64,000 nucleotides of DNA from [Clostridium] symbiosum (GTDB lineage Bacteria > Bacillota > Clostridia > Lachnospirales > Lachnospiraceae), in assembly GCA_036419695.1 (NCBI GenBank), contig CP143946.1, positions 4,458,001-4,522,000 on the forward strand, in the 5' to 3' direction. Each line of letters opens with the position of its first letter. Position 1 is the first letter of the stretch. Below are positions 25,731-34,017 of this stretch, one piece after another. The position numbers were made by a program, and so were the translations under genes. The notes beneath the pieces are model-generated. The model made no database searches. It was not told where the DNA came from and was given only the letters and a program-made list of their open reading frames with translations.

Positions 25731-25734
25731 TGGA

Positions 25735-25782
25735 TAAAAAATGGACGGCTCCCCTGTTTAAGGGATTTCGTCCGTTTTTTTG
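25735..25782 (+). terminator. Second terminator in series
   Basis: Arms AAAAAATGGACG and CGTCCGTTTTTTT with an inner CCC/GGG stem. It reads as a terminator on either strand. Tandem terminators separate the dehydrogenase from the MarR operon. Confidence 0.7.
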
Positions 25783-25873
25783 TACTTTAATCAACCTCAC
25801 GGTTCCTTTCTCTTTTATACGCTTTGCGGTGCAAAGGGATGGCTCCCGGTTGCTGCCCGATTGAAAAACGGAG

Positions 25874-25902
25874 TTGACAAAGAATATATGTTCGTTTAGA
25901 AT
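25874..25902 (+). promoter_or_regulatory. Promoter of the MarR-MATE operon
   Basis: Perfect TTGACA (25874-25879) and TAGAAT (25897-25902), 17-base spacer, about 140 bases before the MarR start. Autoregulation by MarR at or near this site is usual for such operons, but no clear palindrome was fixed. Confidence 0.78.
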
Positions 25903-26040
25903 GTTAGGGTGCTTACATCTTTTCAGTAAAGCCAGGGGCGGAAAAGCTGATTCGGATTGATTTAAGGCGCAGGCGGCCGCTCCCGGAACAGGCCCTATCT
26001 CTTTAAATATATGAAATAAGCATCCAGGAAGGAAATAAAG

Positions 26041-26472
26041 ATGACAGTAAACACCCATGTCGGATTTGAAATCCGCGTATTATCCAATCTTATTTACCGC
26101 AGAATCAATCAGATGTCGGCCCAGGAAGGGGAGACGCTGACCGCGAATCAGGACTGGGTTCTGCACTTTTTAATTCAGTCGCAGGGAAGGGATATCATGC
26201 AGAGGGATATTGAAAAGGAATTTTCAATCCGCCGCTCCACGGCCAGCCGGACTCTGCAGCTGATGGAGCGCAACGGATATATCCGCCGTGAGCCGGTTTC
26301 CTATGACGCCAGGTTAAAAAAGCTGGTCGTGACGGAGAAGGGAGCCGAGGCACGGGCGAGAATGATCGACCGTCTGAACCGGTTTGAGGCAGAGCTTCAG
26401 TCCGGAATATCCCGGGAGGAGCTTAATCAGCTTACGAGCACGATAAGAAAGCTGGAAGAAAATATCAAGTAG
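26041..26472 (+). CDS. MarR-family transcriptional regulator
   Basis: 143-residue winged-helix regulator. The recognition part reads QRDIEKEFSIRRSTASRTLQLMERNGYI, followed by the wing YDARLKKLVVTEKG and a C-terminal dimerisation helix. The ATG lies behind AGGAAGGAAA. It is the first gene of an operon with a MATE pump and an MBL-fold hydrolase; regulators of this kind usually repress the pump until a toxic ligand binds. Confidence 0.9.
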   Translation: MTVNTHVGFEIRVLSNLIYRRINQMSAQEGETLTANQDWVLHFLIQSQGRDIMQRDIEKEFSIRRSTASRTLQLMERNGYIRREPVSYDARLKKLVVTEKGAEARARMIDRLNRFEAELQSGISREELNQLTSTIRKLEENIK

Positions 26473-26505
26473 TTATTGCAGGCAACGAAAAGGAGAATGA
26501 TTTAC

Positions 26506-27864
26506 ATGAACACAAACAGAGAATTATTTGAGGAGGCGCCGGTCCCCAAAGCGGTAGCCCTCATGGCTGTCCCCACCATGATTTCCATGCTGGTGGTAGT
26601 TATTTATAACATGGCCGATACATTCTTTATCGGACAGACCGGAGATCCCCTTCAGGTGGCGGCCGTTTCTCTGGCTACACCGGTTTTTATGATTTACATG
26701 GCGCTGGGCAACCTGTTCGGTATCGGCGGAAGCTCCGCCATATCGCGGGCGCTGGGAGAAAAGCGGATGGATCGGGCCAGGAACCTGTCGTCCTTCTGCT
26801 GCTACGGCTCTCTCGGCCTGGGCGTAATAGTTGCGGTGCTCTTTATAGCCGCAATGGATTTGATTCTGAAGCTGATAGGAGCCAGCGCGAATACAATTGA
26901 GTATGCCAGACAGTATCTGACCTACATCTCCTTTGGAGGCCCCTTTATCATCTTCGCCACTGCCTTCGGCAACATTCTCCGGGGCGAGGGAGCAGCCCGG
27001 GAATCAATGATTGGAAATCTGATTGGTACCGTGGTCAATATCGTACTGGATCCGGTTATGATTCTGGGACTGGGCTGGGGTGTAAGCGGCGCAGCCATTG
27101 CCACCGTTATCGGAAATATCGCGGCCAGCGCCTTTTATCTTGTCTATTTCCTCAGGAAAAAATCTTCCCTCTCCATTAAGCTTAAGGATTTTAAGATGGG
27201 CGGACGGATCGCATCCGGCGTGGCTTCGATTGGAATTCCGGCATCCCTGAATAATATTTTGATGAGCTTTGCCAATATTATTTTAAATCTGGCATTGGTA
27301 GGATACGGAGACACTCCGGTTGCCGCCATGGGCGTGGCGATGAAGTCGAATATGCTGGTTGTGCTTCTTCAGATTGGCCTCTGTGCCGGCATCCAGCCGC
27401 TGATTGGTTATAATTACGGAGCCAGAAATAAAAAGCGTCTGATGCAGGTCTTTCGTTTTACCGGTATCTGCGCCGTGATCATGGGTACGGTGCTGACGAT
27501 TATCATGATGATTGCACGCCGGACTCTGATCCAGGTATTTATAAACGATCCCGAGGTTATCGCCTATGGAATCCAGATGGTCATTGCCCTTCAGCTTTCC
27601 GGCCCGTTTATCGGCATTCTCTTTCTCTGTATCAACACAATCCAGGGAATGGGAAAGGCGCTTCCGTCATTGGTACTTACAGTCTGCCGTCAGGGCCTGA
27701 TTTTTATCCCTCTCGTATTTATGCTGAACCGGATGTTTGGACTGGACGGTGTAATTTATGCGCAGCCTGCGGCCGATTATTTATCAATTATATTGGGCAT
27801 TATCATTTGTTTCTGGCTGTTTAAGGCAATGTCGCACCGCAACGGCGCTGAGGAGGAATTCTGA
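26506..27864 (+). CDS. MATE-family multidrug/sodium efflux pump
   Basis: 452-residue membrane transporter with about twelve hydrophobic segments, beginning NRELFEEAPVPKAVALMAVPTM, a standard opening for bacterial MATE proteins, and containing GGSSAISRALGEKR and GIQPLIGYNYGARN, the two pseudo-symmetry repeats of the family. ATG 26506 is ten bases from AAGGAG; a nearer ATG at 26497 overlaps the ribosome site and is unlikely. It follows MarR by 33 bases. It exports cationic compounds using Na+ or H+; the substrate is not deducible. Confidence 0.9.
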   Translation: MNTNRELFEEAPVPKAVALMAVPTMISMLVVVIYNMADTFFIGQTGDPLQVAAVSLATPVFMIYMALGNLFGIGGSSAISRALGEKRMDRARNLSSFCCYGSLGLGVIVAVLFIAAMDLILKLIGASANTIEYARQYLTYISFGGPFIIFATAFGNILRGEGAARESMIGNLIGTVVNIVLDPVMILGLGWGVSGAAIATVIGNIAASAFYLVYFLRKKSSLSIKLKDFKMGGRIASGVASIGIPASLNNILMSFANIILNLALVGYGDTPVAAMGVAMKSNMLVVLLQIGLCAGIQPLIGYNYGARNKKRLMQVFRFTGICAVIMGTVLTIIMMIARRTLIQVFINDPEVIAYGIQMVIALQLSGPFIGILFLCINTIQGMGKALPSLVLTVCRQGLIFIPLVFMLNRMFGLDGVIYAQPAADYLSIILGIIICFWLFKAMSHRNGAEEEF

Positions 27865-27865
27865 T

Positions 27866-28861
27866 ATGGGAGAGCATGCGGTTGAACAGATAAAAGAAAA
27901 TATATTCAGGCTGGGCGTCACGCTGCCTCAGAATCCCTTAAGGGAGCTCAACAGCTACCTGATCCGGGGCGGGGAGCGGGATCTTCTAATTGATACGGGA
28001 TTCCGCCGTCCGGAATGCCGGGAGGCGCTGATGGCAGGCATTGAAGAAGCCGGCAGCAGTACAAGCCGGATCGATGTGCTTCTCACGCATCTCCACTCGG
28101 ATCACACCGGACTTGCCAGGGAGGCAGCGGCCCCGGACGGACGGATTTATATCAGCGAGACGGATTTCAAGGTATTACAGGAGGGATTTCTTCCGCAGCG
28201 GAGTCTGCTCCGCCACCGCCAGTTTTTGGAGGCCGGTTTCCCCGAGGAGCTGTTAAATGAAACAGAGGCGGTTAATCCGGCGTCCCGCTATAAACTGGAT
28301 GCACTGGACGGACGCTTTTGCCCGCTGCATGAAGGCGATAAGATTCAGGCCGGTCCATACAGCCTGACTATGATTTCCGTGCCCGGACATACGCCCGGCA
28401 ACGCGATGTTCTGGGAAGAAAATCAGCGTTTTATGTTTACAGGAGATCATATCCTGTTTGACATTTCTCCAAATATTACATCCTGGCTGGGTGTGGAGGA
28501 CTCTCTGGGTAATTATCTGGACAGCCTGAAGAAAGCAAAGAAGTATCCGGTGGTTTTTGCATTCCCGGGTCACAGGAAGACGGGAAATTATGGGGAGAGG
28601 ATTGAACAGCTTCTGCTTCACCATGAAAAACGTCTGGAGGAGGTCATAAAACTTCTGAAGGAAAAACCGGATATGACAATTTATGAGCTGACCGGAAAAA
28701 TGCGCTGGAAGATCCGGGCAAACAGCTGGGAGGAATTTCCCGCGGCCCAAAAGTGGTTTGCAGTAGGGGAATGCATGGCTCACGTGGATCATCTGGAGAA
28801 ACTTGGAAAAATCAGCCGTTATTTTGAGGACGGCGTCTGGAGGTACCGGGCGGATGCCTGA
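27866..28861 (+). CDS. MBL-fold metallo-hydrolase
   Basis: 331-residue metallo-beta-lactamase-fold enzyme. The zinc motif is LLTHLHSDHTGLA, with later ligands in VPGHTPGNAMFW and FTGDHILFDI and the closing FPGHRK. A C-terminal helical extension of about 90 residues (winged-helix-like, typical of the LACTB2 / MBL group) follows. The ATG at 27866 is one base beyond the MATE stop codon and behind AGGAGG, so it is translationally coupled to the pump gene. Its role with the pump is not known; the fold covers thioesterases, nucleases and lactonases. Confidence 0.85.
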   Translation: MGEHAVEQIKENIFRLGVTLPQNPLRELNSYLIRGGERDLLIDTGFRRPECREALMAGIEEAGSSTSRIDVLLTHLHSDHTGLAREAAAPDGRIYISETDFKVLQEGFLPQRSLLRHRQFLEAGFPEELLNETEAVNPASRYKLDALDGRFCPLHEGDKIQAGPYSLTMISVPGHTPGNAMFWEENQRFMFTGDHILFDISPNITSWLGVEDSLGNYLDSLKKAKKYPVVFAFPGHRKTGNYGERIEQLLLHHEKRLEEVIKLLKEKPDMTIYELTGKMRWKIRANSWEEFPAAQKWFAVGECMAHVDHLEKLGKISRYFEDGVWRYRADA

Positions 28862-28886
28862 CAGAAGGCGCCTGACGAAAGATAAA

Positions 28887-28925
28887 GGGAGCATGTCACG
28901 GTTCAGTGACAGCTCCCTGTTTGTT
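28887..28925. terminator. Bidirectional terminator between MBL and ThrE genes
   Basis: Arms GGGAGC-A-TGTCAC and GTGACAGCTCCC with one bulged base and a six-base loop, followed by TGTTTGTTT on the plus strand. It lies between convergent genes. Confidence 0.75.
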
Positions 28926-29383
28926 TAGTTACGTCTTTTGCTGTTTGCCATTTTTAACAGCATATCCACCGGTCCGCGAAGTGATGTCACGACCATGATC
29001 CCGGCTGCCAGGGCTACCGCCAGGCCGAGGGCGGAGCGGGCTTTTTCGGCAAAGACGGGCATGTCCATCTTCAGGGCCGCGCTTACGGCGTAGTAGAGAG
29101 CACCTCCCGGGATGAAGGGAATGACCGTCGGCATCAGGACCGTGGTCGCCGGTGTTTTTAATATTCTGGCCCATATCTCGGCGTAGATTGTGATCAGGAT
29201 GGCTGAGGTGAAGAAGCCGAGGTAGTCATTCTGCACATAGTGAAAAAAGACCAGGTAGAGTCCCCAGAAAGCGGCTCCTCCGAGGGAGGAAATCAGGATT
29301 CGCCTGCCTCTGGTGTTGTAAAGAATGGCAAAGCCCAGCGATCCGAAGAAGGATGCGGCGATTGAAAAACATGCATCTCTCAT
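28925..29383 (-). CDS. Threonine/serine exporter, small subunit (ThrE_2 / DUF3815)
   Basis: 152-residue membrane protein with four to five helices, matching the C-terminal half of Corynebacterium ThrE. The GFFTSAILITIYAEIWARILKTPATTVLMPTVIPFIPGG block is the family hallmark. It starts with an ATGA overlap on the stop of the large subunit, so the two halves are made together. Split two-gene ThrE exporters are common in Firmicutes. Function is export of threonine, serine or similar small amino acids (family knowledge). Confidence 0.85.
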   Translation of the reverse strand: MRDACFSIAASFFGSLGFAILYNTRGRRILISSLGGAAFWGLYLVFFHYVQNDYLGFFTSAILITIYAEIWARILKTPATTVLMPTVIPFIPGGALYYAVSAALKMDMPVFAEKARSALGLAVALAAGIMVVTSLRGPVDMLLKMANSKRRN

Positions 29384-30138
29384 AAGCTGCCTCCCGTCAG
29401 GATAATCGCAATGATAAATCCGCCGGCCACACAGATTGCCGTGATGATCGCCTCTGAAAAGTGAAGAAGGCCGCTGATCATGTCACCGCTGATGAAGTCG
29501 CGGAATGAGTTTGTCAGAAGGACTCCCGGAATCAGCAGCATGATATTTCCTATCATGATTGCATCCAGGTTCCGCCCAAGGCCCACAAAGCATACAAAGA
29601 TACAGCCGAGACCCGATAGGATGGAACAGATAATATTGGAAAAAATCTGTTTCATTTTCATGGCCTGCAGGCCGAACAGTGTCATTTTTAAGAGCACTCC
29701 GACAAAGGCGGCGGCGAGCCCGTCTCTTAAGGTTCCCCCGAAAAAAATGGTGAAAGCGGCGGCCACCATCGCGCAGACCGCGACCTGTACCGCAGGGGAA
29801 TACTCCCTGCTCTGCACAATTGCCTCAAACTCCTCTTCCACCGTGTCCCAGGACGGACGCCCGGCGCAGATTTTCCGGGACAGGTTGTTCAGCCTGTCCA
29901 GTCTATACATATTGGTCCCGTAATTCAGGATCCTTCTCGTCTGGGTAATCCATTCGCCATCTGCCGTTTCCAGAGAGACTATGATACAGGAGGCAATGGA
30001 AAAAATATGGCTCTGGCGCACCCCGTATGCCCTGCAGATGCGGCTGATGGTATCCTCCACACGGCTGATCTCCGCACCGTTCACCAGAAGCTGTTCCCCT
30101 ATATTGATCGCACAGGTCAGTATCTGTTCATTCGTCAT
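29380..30138 (-). CDS. Threonine/serine exporter, large subunit (ThrE_1 / DUF1212)
   Basis: 252-residue protein: a soluble N-terminal domain (about 1-115, starting MTNEQILTCAINIGEQLLVNGAEISRVEDT) followed by four or five membrane helices. The N-terminal part is the hydrolase-like DUF1212 domain of ThrE. It is one base after the DUF3870 gene and overlaps the small subunit by four bases. The operon promoter is at 30600-30629. Confidence 0.87.
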   Translation of the reverse strand: MTNEQILTCAINIGEQLLVNGAEISRVEDTISRICRAYGVRQSHIFSIASCIIVSLETADGEWITQTRRILNYGTNMYRLDRLNNLSRKICAGRPSWDTVEEEFEAIVQSREYSPAVQVAVCAMVAAAFTIFFGGTLRDGLAAAFVGVLLKMTLFGLQAMKMKQIFSNIICSILSGLGCIFVCFVGLGRNLDAIMIGNIMLLIPGVLLTNSFRDFISGDMISGLLHFSEAIITAICVAGGFIIAIILTGGSL

Positions 30139-30139
30139 A

Positions 30140-30460
30140 TTATGATTCCTTAATCTTCTGAAAACGTTTCAGTGCATCACGGTAAGCGACGATGATCGCC
30201 TTTGTCGATGAACCAAAATACCGTCTTTTAACCTCCGCCTCAATTTTCTCCGAATCGAGTTCTATTCTTTTCCCCAGAAACAGCCTCCGTATGAAATCCT
30301 TTGTCAGCTCCAGAGTCCGTGAACAGTCCACGTCCACAATCTCCTCTGTCTCCGGTATGATTTCAAAGGCAATGTAGAATGTCCCATAGACCTTTGTAAT
30401 CGCATTATCCAGGTTCGTCCTGGACTCACCGATGATGTACACCGTCTCCTCCTGATTCAT
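30140..30460 (-). CDS. DUF3870-type protein of unknown function
   Basis: 106-residue soluble protein beginning MNQEETVYIIGESRTNLDNAITKVYGTFYIAFEIIP. The match to DUF3870 is from memory. ATG 30460 is chosen because the reading upstream consists of a dispersed repeat and lacks a sensible ribosome site; an in-frame ATG at 30475 is the other candidate. It is the first gene of the operon with the split ThrE exporter. No enzymatic motif is visible; a regulatory or accessory role for the exporter is a guess. Confidence 0.65.
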   Translation of the reverse strand: MNQEETVYIIGESRTNLDNAITKVYGTFYIAFEIIPETEEIVDVDCSRTLELTKDFIRRLFLGKRIELDSEKIEAEVKRRYFGSSTKAIIVAYRDALKRFQKIKES

Positions 30461-30479
30461 CTCCCCTACCCCCATTAAA

Positions 30480-30600
30480 CTGTATACTGTCCGCGAACAG
30501 CAGTTTAAAGTATGCGTCGCATCGCTCCGCATAACTCGTGATATTCACAGAACTCTGCGAAAACGCCTCGCGGATTGCATCATAGCTGAACTGTTATTTA
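30480..30600 (-). repeat. Dispersed repeat family 2, copy in the thrE operon leader
   Basis: The minus strand reads AATCCGCGAGGCGTTTTCGC, then TCACGAGTTATGCGGAGCG and ends near CTGTTCGCGGACAG. It aligns over about 56 bases without gaps, at roughly three quarters identity, with the plus strand of the element at 46331-46494. It occupies almost the whole 5' untranslated leader between the promoter (30600-30629) and the DUF3870 start. Confidence 0.65.
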
Positions 30601-30629
30601 TTATACGGCAGGTATCATTTTCCTGTCAA
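30600..30629 (-). promoter_or_regulatory. Promoter of the DUF3870-thrE operon
   Basis: On the minus strand TTGACA (30624-30629) and TATAAT (30600-30605), 18-base spacer. Both hexamers are perfect. The upstream terminator at 30635-30665 isolates this operon from the serine-hydrolase gene. Confidence 0.82.
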
Positions 30630-30634
30630 GAAAT

Positions 30635-30672
30635 GCAGCCGCAAATAAACTTCATTTGCGGCTGCCTCCATA
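30635..30672 (-). terminator. Terminator of the dipeptide operon
   Basis: A perfect 12-base stem GCAGCCGCAAAT / ATTTGCGGCTGC with a seven-base loop (30635-30665), 40 bases after the serine-hydrolase stop; on the minus strand a short T-rich tail (ATTTCTT) follows. Confidence 0.72.
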
Positions 30673-30705
30673 AATATTCCTGACTTTCCACACAGGCCGC
30701 GCGGC

Positions 30706-31491
30706 CTATGAAAGTTCCTCGTATACGATCCTGGATATTCTGCCGATTGCCTCTCTGCCGTCCTTATTTGTCGGCATCCCGCTGGTAAGGATCACAAGAA
30801 TGTAGGGATGATCCGGAAGCAGGATGATCCCGCCGTCATTTTCCAGGAAATCCAGATCTCCGCACTTGTGCGCCACCTCCACCTCTTCGGGCAGATAGAG
30901 CTGGAGGCGGCCGGACTGCTGCTGCCTTTTCAGGATATCAAGCATCATAGCGCTGGCCTCACCGTCCACGCAGTCTCCCGTATAGATTTTCCTGAGAATC
31001 AGGGCAATGTCGTCGGCGCAGATGTAATTATCACGCCCCTGCTTTTTGGCCTCGGAATCCATCATCTTCCGCCCCAGCGAGGCCTCTTTCAGTTCCAGTT
31101 CCCCCGCCATCTTATTAATGCCGTCCATTCCCAGCATTTCTATCAGGATATTGGTAGCCTCATTGTCACTGATAATAATCATCAGCGTCATAATCTCTTT
31201 TATCGTAAAGCAATGTCCCGGAGCCAGTTCCTTAAGTATTCCGTCGCCGCCCGTCTTCATCTCCTCGGTAACGGTAATTTTGTCGTCCAGCGACAGTTCT
31301 CCCCTGCGGACGCGGCGCATCAGCTCCGCCATGATAACCAGCTTGATCGTGCTGGCGGAGGGAACGCGCCGGCCGCCGTCTATCGAAAATCCGTCCTGTT
31401 CTTTCAGGTCGTAAAATGAGACGGAAATCGTTCCGCTCTGTGATTCGGTATATTCGTTTATCTTTCTTAAAAGGTTCTCCCTGTATGTCAT
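30706..31491 (-). CDS. Class A beta-lactamase-like serine hydrolase, no signal peptide
   Basis: 261-residue protein of the penicillin-recognising fold. The catalytic SxxK is S47-T-I-K50 (VPSASTIKLVIM), and the second motif SDN is at 108-110 (ISDNEATN). The third motif KTG is altered to KCG (AHKCGDLDF), and no clear ExxLN omega-loop motif is seen. The N-terminus (MTYRENLLRKINEYTE) is polar and carries no export signal, so the enzyme should stay in the cytoplasm, which is unusual for this fold. It is the last gene of an operon with a dipeptidase, a dipeptide epimerase and a permease. Amidase or peptidase action on a D-amino-acid peptide fits better than antibiotic resistance. Confidence 0.8.
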   Translation of the reverse strand: MTYRENLLRKINEYTESQSGTISVSFYDLKEQDGFSIDGGRRVPSASTIKLVIMAELMRRVRRGELSLDDKITVTEEMKTGGDGILKELAPGHCFTIKEIMTLMIIISDNEATNILIEMLGMDGINKMAGELELKEASLGRKMMDSEAKKQGRDNYICADDIALILRKIYTGDCVDGEASAMMLDILKRQQQSGRLQLYLPEEVEVAHKCGDLDFLENDGGIILLPDHPYILVILTSGMPTNKDGREAIGRISRIVYEELS

Positions 31492-31503
31492 CCTTCTTCT
31501 CCC

Positions 31504-32811
31504 CTATCCGAAAATTGCGCGTACGCCTACATAGATAATCGTAACGATGGTGATCGTGACGCCGAATTTCACCATATTCTTCAGATCCTTGGAGCGGGCG
31601 AGTCCCATCTGTCCCAGCATGTCCGCCTCGGGATAGGCAAAGGATGTAATCTGGGAGCCTACCAGCAGTACGGTTGCCCAAAGTCCCGTGGACATTCCGA
31701 TATTATTTACAAGTTCTTTAAACATGCTGTCCATAACAACCGACTGTGCCGCAGCGGCTCCGCCCACGCCGAAGATTCCCGTCAGCGCGGTGATTAAAGA
31801 AACAATAATTTTACTGTTGGAACGGAGCAGCGGCTCGATCAATTTTACAAGCGCATCAAATGCTCCCGCCTCGGAAACAAAGCCGATAAACGGAGTAAAT
31901 AATACGAACATGATAAAGAGCCACATCATCCTGCTGGCGCCCTCGATCATGACGTCGAACAGCTTGTCGGGATGAATTCCGCCTGCAAGACCGGTGATAA
32001 TCGCCGTCACGGAGATGACCAGGATCGCATAGGAAGATCCCGACTGAAGGTAGATTCCATAACCAATCAGAAGTACCATACAGGCAAAAAATACGGCTGT
32101 CGCGCGTTTCGCTTCCGGACTTGCGGAATAATCTGTTTTTGCCTCTTCCACGTCCTCATATTTATACACGTTTCTCGTTTTATTCTGGATTCTGATGGAA
32201 CAAACGAATGTCGTGATCCAGCAGAGCGCCGCCACGGGAAGGCCGACCTGGATAAAATAATTTCCGTATGTCATGCCCGTAAGGGACATAATCGTCACCA
32301 CCTGGGGAGAGTACGGCCCGATAAAAAGGCCCGTGATTCCCGCTCCCATCAGTACCGCCGCCATTGTGGACGGCGTCAGTCCAATTATCGCCACCAGCGG
32401 AATAATCAGCGGCGCGATGATTGCATTGGCTCCGGCCAGTGTTCCGAGAAGAGCCACAACCACGATAGAAGTAATCATCGATGCAATGATTGCCTTCTTC
32501 TCACTGTCAATGCCGATTTTATGCATCAGGGCCATAATCAGGAATTCCGCAACGCCGGTTTCCTTTAACACGGCCCCCAGAGCCGAACCGAGCATGATAA
32601 TGAATCCAATCATGCCCAGGAATGAGCCGATGGAGTCGGCCAGCACGCCGCCCATGGCGGAAAACGGCTGTTTTGTCATGATTGCGCTTAACACAACGCA
32701 GATAACCACATTCAGCACCGGGTTGATATCCTTAAACGCCAGTATGATGTAAATAATTAACGGCAGCAATGCAAATATGGGTGAAATTCCAAATATCATT
32801 GTAGATTCCAT
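31504..32811 (-). CDS. Membrane permease of the ion-transporter superfamily (NhaC/GntP-like)
   Basis: 435-residue transporter of eleven or twelve helices. Features include LLGTLAGANAIIAPLIIPLVAIIGLTPSTMAAVLMG and the re-entrant GVGGAAAAQSVVMDSMFKEL in the second half, as in NhaC-type and gluconate/citrate-type carriers. The exact family could not be fixed. The start ATG is five bases behind AAGGAGG. Placed between the epimerase and serine-hydrolase genes, it is likely to import the operon substrate, such as a dipeptide or acidic muropeptide fragment (inference), though Na+/H+ exchange cannot be excluded. Confidence 0.7.
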   Translation of the reverse strand: MESTMIFGISPIFALLPLIIYIILAFKDINPVLNVVICVVLSAIMTKQPFSAMGGVLADSIGSFLGMIGFIIMLGSALGAVLKETGVAEFLIMALMHKIGIDSEKKAIIASMITSIVVVALLGTLAGANAIIAPLIIPLVAIIGLTPSTMAAVLMGAGITGLFIGPYSPQVVTIMSLTGMTYGNYFIQVGLPVAALCWITTFVCSIRIQNKTRNVYKYEDVEEAKTDYSASPEAKRATAVFFACMVLLIGYGIYLQSGSSYAILVISVTAIITGLAGGIHPDKLFDVMIEGASRMMWLFIMFVLFTPFIGFVSEAGAFDALVKLIEPLLRSNSKIIVSLITALTGIFGVGGAAAAQSVVMDSMFKELVNNIGMSTGLWATVLLVGSQITSFAYPEADMLGQMGLARSKDLKNMVKFGVTITIVTIIYVGVRAIFG

Positions 32812-32892
32812 AGTATCCTCCTTAAAGACATTTCTTTATCTGATCAGTCTCAATACATTTTATTGTGCTTTGTCACTTGATTGGCGGCATTT

Positions 32893-33981
32893 TTAATGAT
32901 ATACAACTCCCCTGATTCCTTCAATCCCCATTCCCGGTCTGCCGCTTACACGGATCTCTTTCTCGTTGAATACGGCTCCTCCGATTACGGGATCTTCACT
33001 GCAGAGTACGGGACCGTCGAGATCGACTTTCGTAATTACCTGTTTTGCACAGGCCAGATGGACCGCGGCATTGACGCTTACCTTGGTCTCAAGCATGCAG
33101 CCGATCATACACTCGACGCCGTATATCTCGGCGGCCGAAGCTATCTTCAGCGCATTGTAGATTCCCCCGCATTTCATCAGCTTGATATTGACCAGATCGG
33201 CGGCCCGCATCTGCATGATTTTCACGGCGTCCTGAGGTGAAAATACGCTCTCGTCGGCCAGCACCGGAATGCAGGAATGTTCCGTTACATATTTCATGCC
33301 CTCGAAGTCGGCGGCCTTTACCGGCTGTTCGACAAACTCGATATCCAGACCGTATTCCTGCATCTGGTTCAGAAGCTTTACCGCCTCTCTGGGTGTCCAC
33401 GCCTGGTTGGCGTCGATCCGGATACAGATATCCTTCCCCGCCGTCTCCCTCACGGCGCGGAGCCTCTCCACATCCATGGACGGGTCGCTTCCAACTTTAA
33501 TCTTCAGGCAGTCATACCCGCGTTTCAGCGCTGTTTTTGTGTCCTCCGCCATCTGTTCCGGGGAATTCACGCTGATTGTGATATCGGTCCGGATGGTATC
33601 CCTGCAGCCGCCGAGCAGCTTGTACACCGGTATGCCGTAGAGCTGGCCGTACAGATCGTATAGCGCCATATCAAGCGCGGCTTTGGCGCTGCTGTTCTTG
33701 ACCATACAGGCATTGAGGTCCTTCAGCAGCGACTCAAAATCATCTACTTCGCGCCCGATCAGGAGATGCCTCATATGCTCGTTAACTGCTCCCAGGATGC
33801 TCCCCCTGGTGTCTCCCGTGATCACCCCGGTAGGCGGCGCCTCCCCATATCCGGTATTTCCCGTATCGGTGTGGACCTCAACGATGATGTCCTCCACATG
33901 GGTCACGGTTCTCAGCGCCGTTTTAAACGGCACATGGAGCGGCACCGACAGCGTGCCTGTTCTTATCTCTGTTATCTTCAT
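32893..33981 (-). CDS. Dipeptide epimerase, enolase superfamily (L-Ala-D/L-Glu epimerase-like)
   Basis: 362-residue muconate-lactonizing-type enolase-superfamily protein. The KxK acid/base motif is CLKIKVGSDP, metal ligands are in IRIDANQAW, FVEQPV and VLADESVF, the second lysine in VNIKLMKCGG, and the C-terminal MIGCMLETKVSVNAAVH resembles the D-x-D-type specificity loop region of AEE enzymes. These racemise one stereocentre of dipeptides such as L-Ala-D-Glu from peptidoglycan. Position between a dipeptidase and a permease fits recycling of cell-wall or dietary D-containing dipeptides. Confidence 0.83.
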   Translation of the reverse strand: MKITEIRTGTLSVPLHVPFKTALRTVTHVEDIIVEVHTDTGNTGYGEAPPTGVITGDTRGSILGAVNEHMRHLLIGREVDDFESLLKDLNACMVKNSSAKAALDMALYDLYGQLYGIPVYKLLGGCRDTIRTDITISVNSPEQMAEDTKTALKRGYDCLKIKVGSDPSMDVERLRAVRETAGKDICIRIDANQAWTPREAVKLLNQMQEYGLDIEFVEQPVKAADFEGMKYVTEHSCIPVLADESVFSPQDAVKIMQMRAADLVNIKLMKCGGIYNALKIASAAEIYGVECMIGCMLETKVSVNAAVHLACAKQVITKVDLDGPVLCSEDPVIGGAVFNEKEIRVSGRPGMGIEGIRGVVYH

Positions 33982-34017
33982 GTTCTCCCTGCTTTCTGTT
34001 TTCTTTATGTCGCCATG

